64,000 bases of DNA, taken from positions 110,690,001 through 110,754,000 of the forward strand of contig JARDYH010000004.1 in the NCBI GenBank assembly GCA_029215795.1, given 5' to 3'. The translations under genes and the position numbers were made by a program. The number at the start of each line of letters is the position of its first letter. Within the stretch, counting starts at the first letter, position 1. A model generated the notes under the pieces. That model worked only from the letters and a program-made list of their open reading frames with translations, made no database searches and had not been told where the DNA came from. Below, piece after piece: positions 9,338-21,253 of the stretch. The stretch is from Anniella stebbinsi (Eukaryota > Chordata > Lepidosauria > Squamata > Anniellidae).

Positions 9338-9769
9338 TTCTGAACAGGGCCAGAGCTTACTGGCCACGTGTGCTGGACCTAAAGGAGCTCACTAGACCCT
9401 TTTTCCCCCCCTGCCTGACTGGAAATGCAGAATACAGGGGCTTTCCAAATTCCTGTCTGCCTACAGTAACCTCTGTTGATCTGAATGCAGCTCAGGGAAT
9501 CAAAAGTTGGGCATGTCTTCTAGGGCAACCCAACAATTAGGCAGAGTGATGCAGCTGCCTCAGGCAGCGGATACTGAAGGGTGGGGAGTGGTGGAGGACT
9601 GAGCTGAGAATGCCATGTGGCTAATCAGCAAGGTGGAACACTTTTCCACTGTTGAAGTAAGATTCAACTGCCAGTCCTTTCATGGAATGGGGAGATGTGC
9701 CATCTTGTCCTTTGCATCAGGAAGGAAAATGTCTTGGGGCGATTCTGAGGGTTTCCATAAAAAAACATG

Positions 9770-11305
9770 TGTGGGAAAACCATTGTTCCCAACAGGACAT
9801 TGTCCTTCAACTCCAGGCATTCTTGAATGAAATGGATTATCTAGATCCATTTCAATCAGGCTTCAGACCTGGTTTTGGGATGGAAACTGCCTTGCTCACC
9901 CTGTGGGATGACCTTTGCCAGTAGAGGGACAGGCGGAGTGTGACCCTGTTGATTCTCTTGGACTTCTCAGTGGCTTTCGATACCATCATCCCTGGCATCC
10001 TTCCGGATAGGTTGTCTGGACTGGGAGTTGGAGGCACTGTGTTGCAGTGGTTCCACTCCTACTTGGATGGCCGATTCCAGAAGGTGGTGCTGGGGGATTG
10101 TTGCTCTGAGCCATGGCACCTTGGCCATGGGGTTCCACAGGGTTCTATTTTATCCCCTATGCTGTTCAACATTACATGAAACCTGCTTGGAAAGGTTATC
10201 CAGAGATGTGGGCTGAGGAGTCATCAATATGCGGATGACACCCAGCTCTCCTTTTCATCAAACCCAGGTGAGGCAGTTCCTGTTCTGAATCAGTGCCTGG
10301 GCACGGTAATGGACTGGTTGAGGGCCAATAGACTGAGACTCAATCCAGACAAGATGGAAGTACTGTAAGTGGGTGGTTCATCTGTCCAGCTAGGTGATGT
10401 TCACCCTGTTCTGGAGGGGTTGCACTCCCCCTAAAGGATTGGGTCCATAGTTTGGGGGTGCTCCTGGATCCAGAACTGTCACTTGAGGCACAGGTGAACT
10501 CAGTGGCAAGGAGCACCTTTTATCAGCTTAGGCTGATATACCAACTGCTCCCTTAGCTGGACAGAGATAGCCTAGCTACAGTTATCCACGCTCTGATAAC
10601 CTCTCATCTGGATTACTGCAATGTGTTATACGTGGGGCTGCCTTTGAAAATGATCCAGAAACTTCAACTTGTACAAAACAGGGCAGCCAGACTGTTAATG
10701 GGGACTGGCCAATGAAACCACATTACGGCAGTCCTTTTCCAGCTTCACTGGCTGCTGGTCCAGATCTGGGCCCGATTCAAAGTGCTTGTATTAACATTCA
10801 AAGCCCTAAGATAACAGCTTGGGGCCAGTTTATCTGAAGGAACGCCCCTCCCATATGTACCTGCCCTGACCCTAAGATAATTCTTGGGGGTCCTTTTCCG
10901 TGAGCCCCTGCCAAAGGTAGTGAGACAGGTGGCTACTAGGAGGAGGGCCGACTCTGCTGTGGCACCCCGGCTGTGGAATGAATTCCCCAGAGAGGTTCGC
11001 CTGGCATCTACATTATATTCCTTTAGACAGCAGGTGAAGACCTTTTTATTTTCACAGTGTTTTAACAGTTCTTCAGTTTGATTTTTAACTTTGCTGTTTA
11101 AATTTGTATTTCAAATCCCGATCAATTTCTGCATGGCTGCTCGGTTTTTATCATGGTTGTGCTTTTATACTGTATTTTAAATTATGTTTTTATACTGCCG
11201 TTGTTTTATATTTTGAATGGTTTTTATGGTTTTAATTTCTGTAAACCGCCCAGAGAGCTTCGGCTATTGGACGGTATAGAAATACAGTAAATAAATAAAT
11301 AAACT
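9770..11305 (+). pseudogene. L2-clade LINE relic with reverse-transcriptase motifs
   Basis: A 3' portion of a non-LTR retrotransposon, about 1.5 kb, broken by stops and frameshifts. Reverse-transcriptase blocks are readable in order: FQSGFRPG (about 9850), LLDFSVAFDT with the first catalytic Asp (about 9955), GVPQGSILSPMLFN (about 10132) and HQYADDTQLS with the catalytic DD pair (about 10220). The C-terminal SAVAPRLWNEFPREVRLAST follows near 10950. The 3' UTR has the L2 signature aaaccgcccagagagcttcg and ends in (AAAT)n near 11305. The frame changes several times between 9900 and 10900, so no active enzyme is possible. The 5' limit is uncertain. Confidence 0.85.
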
Positions 11306-12887
11306 CCTTACCCAAACTTTCTCCATACCCAAACTAATTATTTATCTGTTGATTCCATCAGGCGCACATTGATCTTCAATGTGTTAATGTTTTCATATGT
11401 GAATTTGCTTTTAATTTCCTGTAACATTTTTTTTTTAATGTGAATGTCTGGTTGTTGTTAAACAAAAGATAAAGTGTGGTAAAGGCATTTCTAAAGTAAA
11501 TGAACATTCTGGTGAATGTAGTTGATACATTCACATTACAAACTAGCTGAGGCAAGAAGCACTTCATGTGTAAAAACAACCTTAATTGTTGGACCTTAAA
11601 GGTCTCAGCGATAGCATGAGAACTAGATAAAGTATTTTTATTAGCGCAACCTTCAGTGCTTGTTGGCAATATCAAAGATGCCAAGGTAGAATTCCAGACA
11701 CTACTGATTGTACATGTGTAGAGGTGGGCTGTGATAAGGGGGAGGCATTTTACATATGCAAGAAATGGTCTGGACATGGTCTGCAGAAGCATAAACGAAC
11801 AATCCCAGCTAACGGGGAAGTTGGGTTACTCTAGTCCCATGGTCCACCACTGGCTACCAAGGTCAACTGTGTTCTGATACAAAGTTCCAGAGACATTTTC
11901 TAATGCAAAGAGCCAATGAAAGGGGTCTGCAAATTAAGTTCTGCAGGCGACTTTGTCTTGTTTTATTGGCAAAAGTGGAAATACATTACCCTGAGTTGGA
12001 GTGTGGAGAATTTCCCCTCCACTCTGCCCTGTTTTGCTGTTCCTTTTGTTTTCATTATCAAATCCTCATCCCTTTTGTTATTCATTTGTTTTATTTTTAT
12101 ATTAATTTAAATTTCTTTCATTTCATTATTCATTGGGTGGGGGTTCTTTTCCCACTTTTGGGAACATCATTTCTTTTCTCAGACATCATTCAGGGAGGGT
12201 GAAGAAAAAGCAACCGCAAGGGGAAAAAAAGATTACAGTCTCCAACTTGTTCTCACCATGTCCCAGAATGATGCAATGTCCAGGTCATGCAGAGAAAATA
12301 AAATGTTTACACTGCCACAGCTGGAGAAAGGTAAGTCTCATGGTCCCCAAATGAGCATAACCTCAAAATGAGTACAAATGGTTCCTAATGCAAGTAACAA
12401 AAAATCTGAATCCATTCATACTCATTCATGGCATTAGTTTCAGAACAAATGAAAATTCAAACAAATAGGCCCCGTTCCGTTAAATTATTTAATAACTCAG
12501 AAATAAATGCAACTCTTAGTAGGAAGCAACCTGAAGAAAATGTGTACCCTTTTCTGGATTCTAGCATATCACAGTATGTATGGTAGTATCTAGAAATAGT
12601 GCTAGCATGAACTAAGATGCTGGAATCTCATACCAAAATGCATTGGTATTCCACTTCACATGTCCTAGCCTTGTCACTGGAAAACACAGTTTTAAGTCTG
12701 CCTCAGTTTAAGACCTGAAACTCGTAACATGTCTGTTATGGTATATCCAAAGCCATATGTAGTACTTTGTGTACTTTAGGTTATTTTAGATGATTAGTTG
12801 TGTCTGCAGAGGAGTAACAGAGGAAACAGCCTTAGAGGTTCTTTCTCATTTGAAAAGTTGTATTACATTTTAAGGGAAAACACTTAC
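11306..12887. other. Intron segment without assignable elements
   Basis: Intron of CD45 between exons 8 and 9. I see no repeat family with a second copy in the window and no exon-like segment. The open frames at 11376 and 11903 show no known domain. Confidence 0.5.
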
Positions 12888-12911
12888 TGCAGTCCTTGGA
12901 AGTAGTGGGTG
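12888..12911 (-). CDS. PTPRC: PTPRC (CD45) micro-exon 8
   Basis: A 24-nt exon on the minus strand between a strong acceptor (long T run then ACAG) and a consensus donor GTAAGTG. In phase 1 it encodes PTTSKDC plus split residues. Joined to the next exon it gives PTTSKDCSKIRISVTNF, which aligns without gaps to TTPSKPTCDEKYANITVDY at the same place in human CD45 (recalled). The Cys is the first of the Cys-rich domain. Such a small exon could not be called alone; strong splice sites, phase and alignment across both junctions support it. Confidence 0.83.
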
Positions 12912-14180
12912 CTGTAAAAAAAAAAAAAAAAAAGACAAAAGCATGAGAAGAGGATTTGTTACACATGTCTTGAAGAGAATAATTAATGACAGCTATATTT
13001 AACACTGTATTGTGATACCCTTAAAGGTGGCCTAAAATAGAATAAAATAAAATAATAAATATGAGAGAAAGATTGTCCTCTTTAAAGTTAGCATGTTTTT
13101 TTCTTGGCATTAAAATGTAAACATGGTTAACTATACACTGTATCGATTAATAGTTGTTTTATAATTAGTTGGAACCCATACGTTGGTATTTAGCATGAGC
13201 TATAAACCATTACCTAGCAGTTGAGATGTGACCCACAAAAAACTGCAGGACTGATATGATCTGCACCCAGGCTCAATGAATGCTAGCAGGCAGCAACAAA
13301 CCTCAGGCATACCTAAAATCCAGAATATGGTATGCCTACGTTTGTAACTTTGGGTGTGGCTCTTCTGCAGCTGGCCTCAGCAGCTGCAAGAGTTCCTGGC
13401 CAGATGGGGCACCACTAGCTTCTAGCACTGAGCCAGAAACAGCTCCAATCAGGTGCAGGGGACTCAGAAACATTTGCACAACTACTAGGCCATATGGTAA
13501 CTGGGATTCTGTGAAGGTTTGGGGTTTGCTGAGACTCTGTTGCCTGCACTCACATTGGGCAGGCATCCTATCAGTGCACCCTCTTACTCATTCCTCATAG
13601 CCACAAAATTACAGTCATGAATAGTGACATTTATATCTGCTTCAGAGAAAACATTTCCTGAGCAAGTCTTCCTGAAATAAAATGAGATCTTAATGGAAGA
13701 GCTCTTCAACTCTTGTGTTAAGCTGCAAAATAATGTTGTTGGCACTTTATAATCACACCTTTTGACCCAGAAGCCCTTCTCAGGGGTTCCCTCCCCATTT
13801 GAAATATGGTGGGTGGGTTACTGGGGAGAGGAACTTTTCAGTGGTGAAATCCCAACTTTACAACATTCTCTCCCAAATGGGTTGCCTGGTGTCCACTCTG
13901 ATGTCTTTTTGGAGCCAGGCAAAGTCATCTCCATTTTATTTAAATCTTTTTAACTCCTGTTGATCTGCTTTATCCTGGCTTATAGCAATTTTATTCTGCT
14001 TTTATAGATTGGATATAAAAGCAGCCAATCTATCTATATTTCTTTCCCATTCTCAAGTCCTATTCATTTTGTTAGTATTTGCACAGGAAAAAGTTCATGC
14101 TCAAAGGCATTTGGATTGCATTGAATGCTATGCATGCATGCAGGGCTAAGATGGCTCTTAAATGTGTGCAGGTTTGTCAC
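12912..14180. other. Intron segment without assignable elements
   Basis: CD45 intron between the exon-7-like segment and exon 8. Nothing repeated elsewhere in the window was recognised. Confidence 0.45.
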
Positions 14181-14270
14181 CGATTGTACCAGGGGTGGTG
14201 TCTGTGAGAGCTTGAGAGATGATTGTTGGAGTGATGGTGGGTGATGAAATGCTGGCATGCATGGAAGTAT
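14181..14270 (-). CDS. PTPRC: PTPRC (CD45) exon 7-like segment
   Basis: A minus-strand exon from acceptor TTTATTCCCTGACAG. With the split Asp codon it reads DTSMHASISSPTITP followed by TIISQALTDTTP, close in pattern to DAYLNASETTTLSP of human exon 7 (recalled). Two donors 9 nt apart keep phase 1: CCTG|GTACAA gives an 81-nt exon (14190-14270), and ATCG|GTGACA gives a 90-nt exon (14181-14270, listed here). The choice adds or removes Gly-Thr-Ile. Neither donor is strong, so this exon may also be skipped. It completes the Ser/Thr-rich region before the Cys-rich domain. The frame beyond the second donor soon hits a stop, supporting an exon end here. Confidence 0.78.
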
Positions 14271-15569
14271 CTGTCAGGGAATAAACAGAATGTTAGCATT
14301 CCATCCCATGATAACTGTTAACATATACCCATAAATGGCAACAATCTTTAAGTAGAGATCATGTAATACTTTTCATTTTTGAAACAAAACAAGAATTCCT
14401 AGGCTGCAATTCTTTTCCATAGGATTGCATTGCTAATGGGAATTTCAGGTACAATTCTATTCTGCATCTGGATATCATGACAAACCATGGTTTATCGTGA
14501 TGGGAATAATGAGCCTAGACCAATTTTGGACTTGCACTCTTGTCCTCCTTCCTCTGGCACAATCATGAAGAAGAGTTCAGAAATATTTACTTCCATTTCT
14601 GATTAACTGCAGCTGGTCTTGTCACCCCAAAACAAAAACAAGTGTGTGGTTATTCTTCAGTATAGTGTATTTGAAACAAACCAACATCAAACCAGATTTA
14701 CCGAAGATGGCTTGTTTCAACTAAACATAGCATGTTGAACTGAACCCTAAACTGAACCCCAGTTTAGGGTTCAGATGGCATGCTCTAAACTGCGGTTAAT
14801 TGAAACAAAAGCAAAAGTTTCTGATCTCCTCACCAGCATGCTGGAAGAGGGGAAGAGAGAAGGACAGTACAAGCCTGGGGGGAAAGTTAGTCTCATTCCC
14901 ATCCAACAAAGTCCAATAACATCCAAATGCAGCCAATGGGTCTTCTTTCCATGGAGACATGCATAGGATTGCTCTGTAACTTACTTATTAGAAATGGGTA
15001 GAAAAGATATGCACAAAAATCAAGAAGCACCACTGGATCCTATACATACTTACCTGGGAGTAAGTCCCATTAAAGTCAATTGGTTTATGTCTTAGTAGAC
15101 ATGCATAGGATTGTTAGCTATTTTATTTACAGTATTTATATCCTGCCATTCTATAGACACAAAACAGGGGCTGCAAAAGGTCTTGTAGAAAAGATCTTCC
15201 CTGTGAGTTATGCCTTTTCTTATTGAAAAGCAAATAAAAATTGGCATTTTCAGCTATTTAATATTTAGAATAAACTATCTGGACACTGGATTACTTTCAT
15301 GACTATTTTTACGCATATACTTCATGAATTTGTCGTATGTAGGGTTCCAGATGTTTTACTAGTCCTGCACTTGCACCTTCAACATCAGTATGAGGAAGAA
15401 TAGGTGAGGATTTTCCTGGCATGTGAAAGCTGATGTGAAAGTCACCGAATTCAAGCCAGTAAAAATGTTGATAACCTACACATAAGTAACTTCTTTCTAT
15501 TCTGGATTCTAGTTTTCAGTAAATGGCTGCATTTGGAAAGTAAGCAGCTTGTAAGGCCTATCCGTAAGA

Positions 15570-16056
15570 ATAGAATTAGTTTCCGGGTGAAGTATAAAGT
15601 GTTGGTTATTACCTTTAAAGCCCTACATGGTTTGGGTCCAGGTTACCTGCGGGATCGCCTTCTCCCATACAATCCGCCCCGCATGCTCAGGTCCTCTGGG
15701 AAGAACTTACTGCAGTCGGCCAAGACTAGGCTGACAACCGTTACCCAGAGGATCTTCTCTTCTGCCGCTCCCAGACTGTGGAATGACCTGCCGGAGGAGA
15801 CTCGTCAACTTAACAGTCTTTTAGAATTTAAGAAAGCCATAAAGACTGTTCTCTTCCGGCAGGCATATCCAGTGGAATTTTAGAATGTTTTAAGGATGTT
15901 TTTAGGATGTTTTAGGATTTTTATGCAGTTTTAATAATAAGTGTTATGTTTTAATCAGTTTTATGTATTTTATCATGTTGTTGTTCCCCGCCTCGATCCA
16001 GACGGAGAGGCGGGTAAGAAATAAATTGTAATTATTATTATTATTATTATTATTAG
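15570..16056 (+). mobile_element. L2-clade LINE 3' end with (TTA)n tail
   Basis: An open frame encodes the L2 polyprotein C-terminus: VITFKALHGLGPGYLRD, SSAAPRLWNDLPEETRQLNS and EFKKAIKTVLFRQAYP. Then comes a 3' UTR (ttccccgcctcgatccagac, gaggcgggtaagaaataaat) and an ATTATT microsatellite. It lies between CD45 exon B and the exon-7-like segment. Confidence 0.85.
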
Positions 16057-16080
16057 AAATAACTGATGAGATTATCCTAT

Positions 16081-16440
16081 GAGCGTCATCTGATGGGTGG
16101 ATTTGTGCATTTCCCTACTGTCGCTATGGCTTCCTGCTGCTGTCCCACAATAGCGATGGTCTCTTTACACAGGGAGAGAAACAGGAAGCAGCAATGACCA
16201 CGTGGCCCATTCAGGGGCCATTTCTATCACACCACTTTTCCTGCACACAGCAGGAAATGGCAGCACATTCCGTTTTTTAAAAAAAGACGGATTAAAAGGG
16301 GTCTATTTTGCGACGGAAAAATGAGCAGAAGGAGTGGGAGGTGCGTGGGAGGCGGATGACGTTGTCGTCTACAGGACGCGTGAACATCCATAAGTGGGCA
16401 GTAGCGAGCGTGCGATAAAACACTCATCTGATGATGCTCT
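16081..16440 (+). mobile_element. Foldback element GAGCGTCATC...GATGATGCTC
   Basis: Ends are inverted repeats (GAGCGTCATCTGATGG against ACTCATCTGATGATGCTC). The interior has tcctgcacacagcaggaa. Family copies lie at 1-107, 1230-1585 and 21614-21978. No clear target duplication. Confidence 0.7.
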
Positions 16441-16710
16441 GTGTCCGAGAAATGGGACTGTAAAAGTTGGCCCTATTTATTTAAGATCCATAGTAAAGAC
16501 CATGTCTTGGAAACATTGACTTGGCCACTACCTGAACATCGTGAAAGCAAAAGGAAGAAATGCATCCTGCAAGAACTATGCACATTAAACGGCCATCCAA
16601 GTTTTCACATCTGCATTCTAATAAAACTTCAACATCTTACAGAATGTATGCGCATACCAAGCAGTTACATATTGTTGATGCCCTGGGGCACTGACAAGAA
16701 CACAGCAAAC

Positions 16711-16839
16711 CTGATGGTGCATGCGTGATGGAGGAGAGTGAGAGTGAAGGAAGGGCAGCAGTGGTGCTGAATGCCTGCGTGCTTGTAGAGTTTGAGTCCA
16801 TGTGAGCAGTGCGAGTTCTGTTGCTTGGTGGAATGGCCG
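16711..16839 (-). CDS. PTPRC: PTPRC (CD45) variable exon B-like (mucin-like segment)
   Basis: A 129-nt phase 1-1 exon on the minus strand, from acceptor TTTTGTTGCTACAG to donor ATCAG|GTTTGC. It encodes about 43 residues, including AIPPSNRTRTAHMDSNST and TTAALPSLSLSSITHAPS, with sequons NRT and NST. The frame joins cleanly to exon A upstream and to the exon-7-like segment downstream, where split G+AT gives Asp. Composition and position match the second variable exon of CD45, which carries clustered O-glycans. The donor hexamer GTTTGC is identical to that of exon A. A second possible acceptor 26 nt upstream (ATGTAACAG) would break the phase-1 frame and was not used. It could equally be equivalent to mammalian exon C. 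Confidence 0.8.
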
Positions 16840-17796
16840 CTGTAGCAACAAAAGTGCAAATCGCCTTATTACCACTGTTACATGAAAAAGTCAACAGGTA
16901 ATCTTAAGAGGAAGACAGACAGAATGGAATTCCTGATCTCTTGCAAAGCCTTCTGAAATTCTTTCAATGGCAGGACTGCAACATGCCAATCAATGTGGAA
17001 AAACTAGGATTTGGTTGCAAAGTGAAAGAATGGCATGGACGCATTCACTTAACTCACATTCACTCACTTACAGGATTTTGGAAATCAGCCTTTCGGATTC
17101 AGGGGTTACCTACTCTTCATTAACATGGTCTTATAACCTCCTGTTGCAGGGCTCAGAAGAATCTCAGGACTAGATAAACTGCTTTCATGCTTTTGTTTAA
17201 CTGCAGTTGTAGTCTTGAGTTGGAGTCATGCACCATATAGCCATAGATTCAGCCTGCTCATTCTGTCCCTCCAGGCTACTACCATACACAACCACCACAG
17301 TATATACCATTCCCAACTGACCAGAATGAAATAAAGAACAATAGCCCAAATTGCTGTTAAAGGCCCAGGAGCAAAAATGAGCAACTCTAACAGTATCATG
17401 GGATCGATTCATGTGCTATAGTTAAATAGCATCGGTTACTGCTAGGAGTGTTAATGGCATTGGCTATCCATGTGATTAAGATTGAGTATAACCACTCAAA
17501 CAAAAAACTCAGCCATCCATAAAAATACACACATACACAACAATGGGTTATCCTAGTGTCGCTATAATTGGCTCAGAGCACATGAGTGTCCCTTCATATA
17601 CATAGCTAGTCAGAGAAATGCCATGATAGGTTCAGGTTCCCAGAGTGAACAGCTCCACAAACATGAGTCAAGTGAGCCAATTGGTCAGACTTGCTAATAT
17701 ATGGATACTCACTGTCCTCAGCAACTATCTATGTAGATGTTTACTTCTCAGGCCTCACAAAAATGGCTGCCTCTTCGTTTTCTGCATTATTTACAC

Positions 17797-18083
17797 ACAG
17801 GCCTTGTTTGCACAGAAAGACAACTCAGAGTGTGGGTTGTTGTTGAATCGTGGGTTGTTGTTGGATCATAGGATGTCATTATTGTGAACCCTGCACTATT
17901 GTTTAACTATGGGTTGTTCACCACAAAAAAAAAACAAGAAGAGAACTCATGGCTTGTTGAGTTGTGAACTCTTGAGTTGTTCATGGTTAACAACCCATAG
18001 TTAAACCATGGTGCAGGGTTCACATGTAACAACAGCCCATGATTCAACAGCAACCCATACATCATTACATGTGAACCAGGTCA
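17797..18083. mobile_element. Foldback element with gaaccctgcac / gtgcagggttc arms
   Basis: The arms tgaaccctgcactattgttt, taactatgggttgtt and their mirror aacaacccatagttaaacca, gtgcagggttcac flank a centre near 17945. It lies in the CD45 intron just downstream of exon A. Confidence 0.7.
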
Positions 18084-18321
18084 GAGATTCACCCACCCCT
18101 CAACTTAGCTGCTTAGATTGCACAGTGGGACACTACCCACTGTCCACTACATTCCATTGTTGCAACATCACATAACTAGTGTCACCTGATTAATGCTTCC
18201 AACTACCCAGTACTTATTTAAACTGTGAAATGAAACTAAATATTTCCCCAATTACACCCACCCCTGAGGGAATGCGTTATTGTTGAGGCAACATGTGTCA
18301 GGAAAACTTTTCAAGGCAAAC

Positions 18322-18513
18322 CTGTCATGGAGATGGAAGCAGTAGAAGCAATACTCATTTTGTTAACAGATATTTCAGTAGAATTAGAGGGCTGGTAAGT
18401 AGCTCCTTTTGTTGAAGAGTCAGGCTTTACTTCAGAGATGCTTGCAGGTGAGAGTGAAGTGGAGTGTGTAGGTATGAGAGAAGGGCCAGGCGTTGGAGAG
18501 AGACTTGTTTGTC
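18322..18513 (-). CDS. PTPRC: PTPRC (CD45) variable exon A-like (mucin-like segment)
   Basis: A 192-nt phase 1-1 exon on the minus strand. The acceptor is CCACCCCACCACAG and the donor is ACAG|GTTTGC. It encodes about 63 residues rich in Ser, Thr and Pro, including GQTSLSPTPGPS, PTHSTSLSPASISEV and the sequon NST. The PTHSTSLSPAS stretch resembles PTHTTAFSPAS in human CD45 exon 4 (recalled, not searched). This is the O-glycosylated, alternatively spliced tip of the ectodomain that distinguishes RA-type from RO-type isoforms in mammals. Its length is near that of human exon A (about 66 codons). The donor departs from consensus at +3 to +6, which suits regulated skipping. A MITE-1 copy lies 382 nt upstream in the preceding intron. 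Confidence 0.85.
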
Positions 18514-18894
18514 CTGTGGTGGGGTGGCAGGAATAACAACAAATCAGCCATGTTACAAAGCAGAGCCTTGAATAGAGTGGTATGAAATGCCAGCAGTCTG
18601 TTTAACCGGGAAAATTCCATTGAATGTTACGGTCTCAGTGTCTGTTAAACTACACGTGGCATTCAAATTTCATGAATTAAATCCAATATCGTGTGTGCAA
18701 TATATCCCCCTATCCCCTGCAGCATCTTGAGGGGGGCATGGGGGAACTGTAGATGAAGGGGAAATCTGTTCTGCCAGCAGTTTCCCCTCCTCTGACAGAT
18801 GGCCAGCCTTTGGATCCAACCTCATGACCAGAACTTCTGACATCTCTTTATTTTACCCAAAAAAAAGCTGATAAGAGGAGGGAACAATTTAGAT

Positions 18895-19211
18895 TAGGCT
18901 GACCAGATAAAATCCAGGTCAGGGCTCATGTCACTTTAACAGTTGTAGAGCAAAGGGAATTTTAGCCAGTGTCATTTGTATGCAATTAGTTCCTGATGAT
19001 ATTCCCTCTTCATCACAACAGTTAAAGTTGCAGGCTCTATACTAGAGTGACCATATACAAAAGAAGGCAGGGCCCCTGCAACTTTAACTGTGATGAAGAG
19101 GGGATTTCACCAGGAACTAATTGCCTAAAAATGACACTGACTGAAATTCCCTTTTCTCTACAACTATTAAAGTGACATGAGCCCTGACCTGGATTTTATC
19201 TGGTCAGCCTA
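18895..19211. mobile_element. MITE-1 copy 4 with 8-bp target duplication
   Basis: TAGGCTGACCAG...CTGGTCAGCCTA flanked by ATTTAGAT at 18887-18894 and 19212-19219. Located upstream of exon A in the transcript. Confidence 0.95.
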
Positions 19212-19914
19212 ATTTAGATCAGAATTGTGGGGTGCAGCAAAAGGTTTTTGCCATTTGCCTCTGTACCATGGGCCCAATCCAAATTGCATTCCCAAAGTTG
19301 CTATTAGCCACCAAGAGGAAAATGTCCAGGCTTAAGCTCCTAACAGCTTGGAGCAAGGAGTGATTTAACTCACTAACACAGACTACAGCAGTGGGAAATT
19401 TACTTTCCTAATCAAATGTATATTATCTGAAGTGGGATGGCTTGATAGTTTTGGTACTTATACATTGCAATCCTAGACATGTCTACTCAAAAGTAAGTTC
19501 CATGGAGTTTAATGGGCCTTAATCCCAGCTAAAGTATATGTAGGATTGCAGTCCTAATATGTTTGGGCTGCAATTCTTTTCCTATGTTCCTGGGAATAAG
19601 CCTCATTGAATTCAATGGAATGTACTTCTGAATAGACACGTATAGGATTGTGCTGTTCATTCTTCAGCTTTCTTTGACGAAACTTCCTGAAAGCTGAACT
19701 GTATTTTTTGCAAATAAACTCAGATCAGCTTCATGTGTAAACATGAAAGAGGGGAATCCACTCTTTAATCACTATATTTGTGAATACAAAAGAGTGTTAA
19801 AAGCAGTTAAGGCACAACTAATCCTAGTAAAGGCTTCAGTATGGGGCCCAGGACAGAGAGGCAGTTGAACGGTATTTCTATACCACCCCAAAACCAAGGT
19901 TCTCTGGGCAGTTT

Positions 19915-20400
19915 ATTTATTTATTTTATTTATTTATTACACTTGTATACCGCCCCATAGCCGAAGCTCTCTGGGCGGTTTACATAGGATTTAAACAATT
20001 AAAAACAATATACAAAAATTAAAACAGCAAAAACATACAACATATACACAATGCACACATACATTTAAAAGCGTTACAACAGCCCAAAAAAGCTACAAAA
20101 AACAAACAAAAAAACAAAAAAACCCATGCTCCTCAGATATTGCCAAATGCCTGAGAGAAGAGGAAAGTCTTGACCTGGCGCCGAAAAGATAACAATGTTG
20201 GTGCCAGGCGGGCCTCGTAAGGGAGATCGTTCCACAATTGGGGGGCCACCACAGAGAAGGCCCTCTCCCTTGTTGCCAACCTCTGAGCTTCCCTCGGAGT
20301 AGGCATTCGTAGGAGGGCCTTAGATATTGAATTTAGTGTTCGGGTAGGTTCATGTCGGGAAAGGCGTTCCATCAGATATTGTGGTCCCAGATTACAAAAT
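19915..20400 (-). mobile_element. L2-clade LINE 3' end, minus strand
   Basis: The minus strand encodes FSVVAPQLWNDLPYEARLAP then FRRQVKTFLFSQAF, followed by the L2 3' UTR (aaaccgcccagagagcttcg) and an (AAAT)n tail at 19915-19950. Confidence 0.85.
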
Positions 20401-21253
20401 CAAAGTCATTAAAATGTACTAACCTATAAACATGGAGTCTAAAACATAATAAAAACAGCAACAAGATAACACTGAAATATTTTTTAAAAAAATACCCAAG
20501 GAAACTGTACAAAATATGAGATTGGAATGCTTAAAAGTTGGAAAACAGTGGAGCAATAAAGAGAAGCCATAATAGTAAAATGAAAGTATCAGTGGTTATA
20601 TTTGTGACAGATTACAGCAACTTTACTACAGTCATCAACTGGTTCATTCTTTATAAATCCATACATAAGTTTCATTTGCTATACCATTACATTCTAATTA
20701 AAATGCAAATGAACCACATGTCATGTAGTTTCTGCGTATCTTCTTCATATTTCAGGGGGCTAATTCAGTCCCTTTCCATTTCCCCACCATACTATACAGG
20801 AAAACATTATTCTCTGTTCAGTGCAATTTGCTTACTTATTTGAGTGTAAACGAGACGGCTTTGCTTTTTTCTTTTTTTTTTTTTAACCCTTCCATGGGTG
20901 GGTGGGGTGTGGATGGATTTTTGGGAAGAAATGGGAGGGGAGCTTAAATCCCCCCTCCAATCACATTGGTCCCAATTCGAATTGGGTCCATATTCACTTA
21001 CACTCAAGTAAGTAAGCCAGTCACACATACCTCTGTTATGTGCAATTAGCAGAACATTTTGGCCTGTTGTGTTCAGAATATAGGATATACCTGATGCCAA
21101 AAGGTTGTCCTCTGCAATGCCAATCCAACACCAACACCTGCCCTGAACACAGAGAACTTTGCTTGTGTGAAGGCTGCAGATGAACACTGTTATAGAACTG
21201 GACTATGCCCCAGTTCAGCAAATATTTCACAAAAATGAAAAGTATTATCTTAC

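Noticed and set aside
9940..10179. Possible intact reverse-transcriptase gene
   Set aside because: RT motifs are clear, but stops and frameshifts on both sides show an L2 relic.
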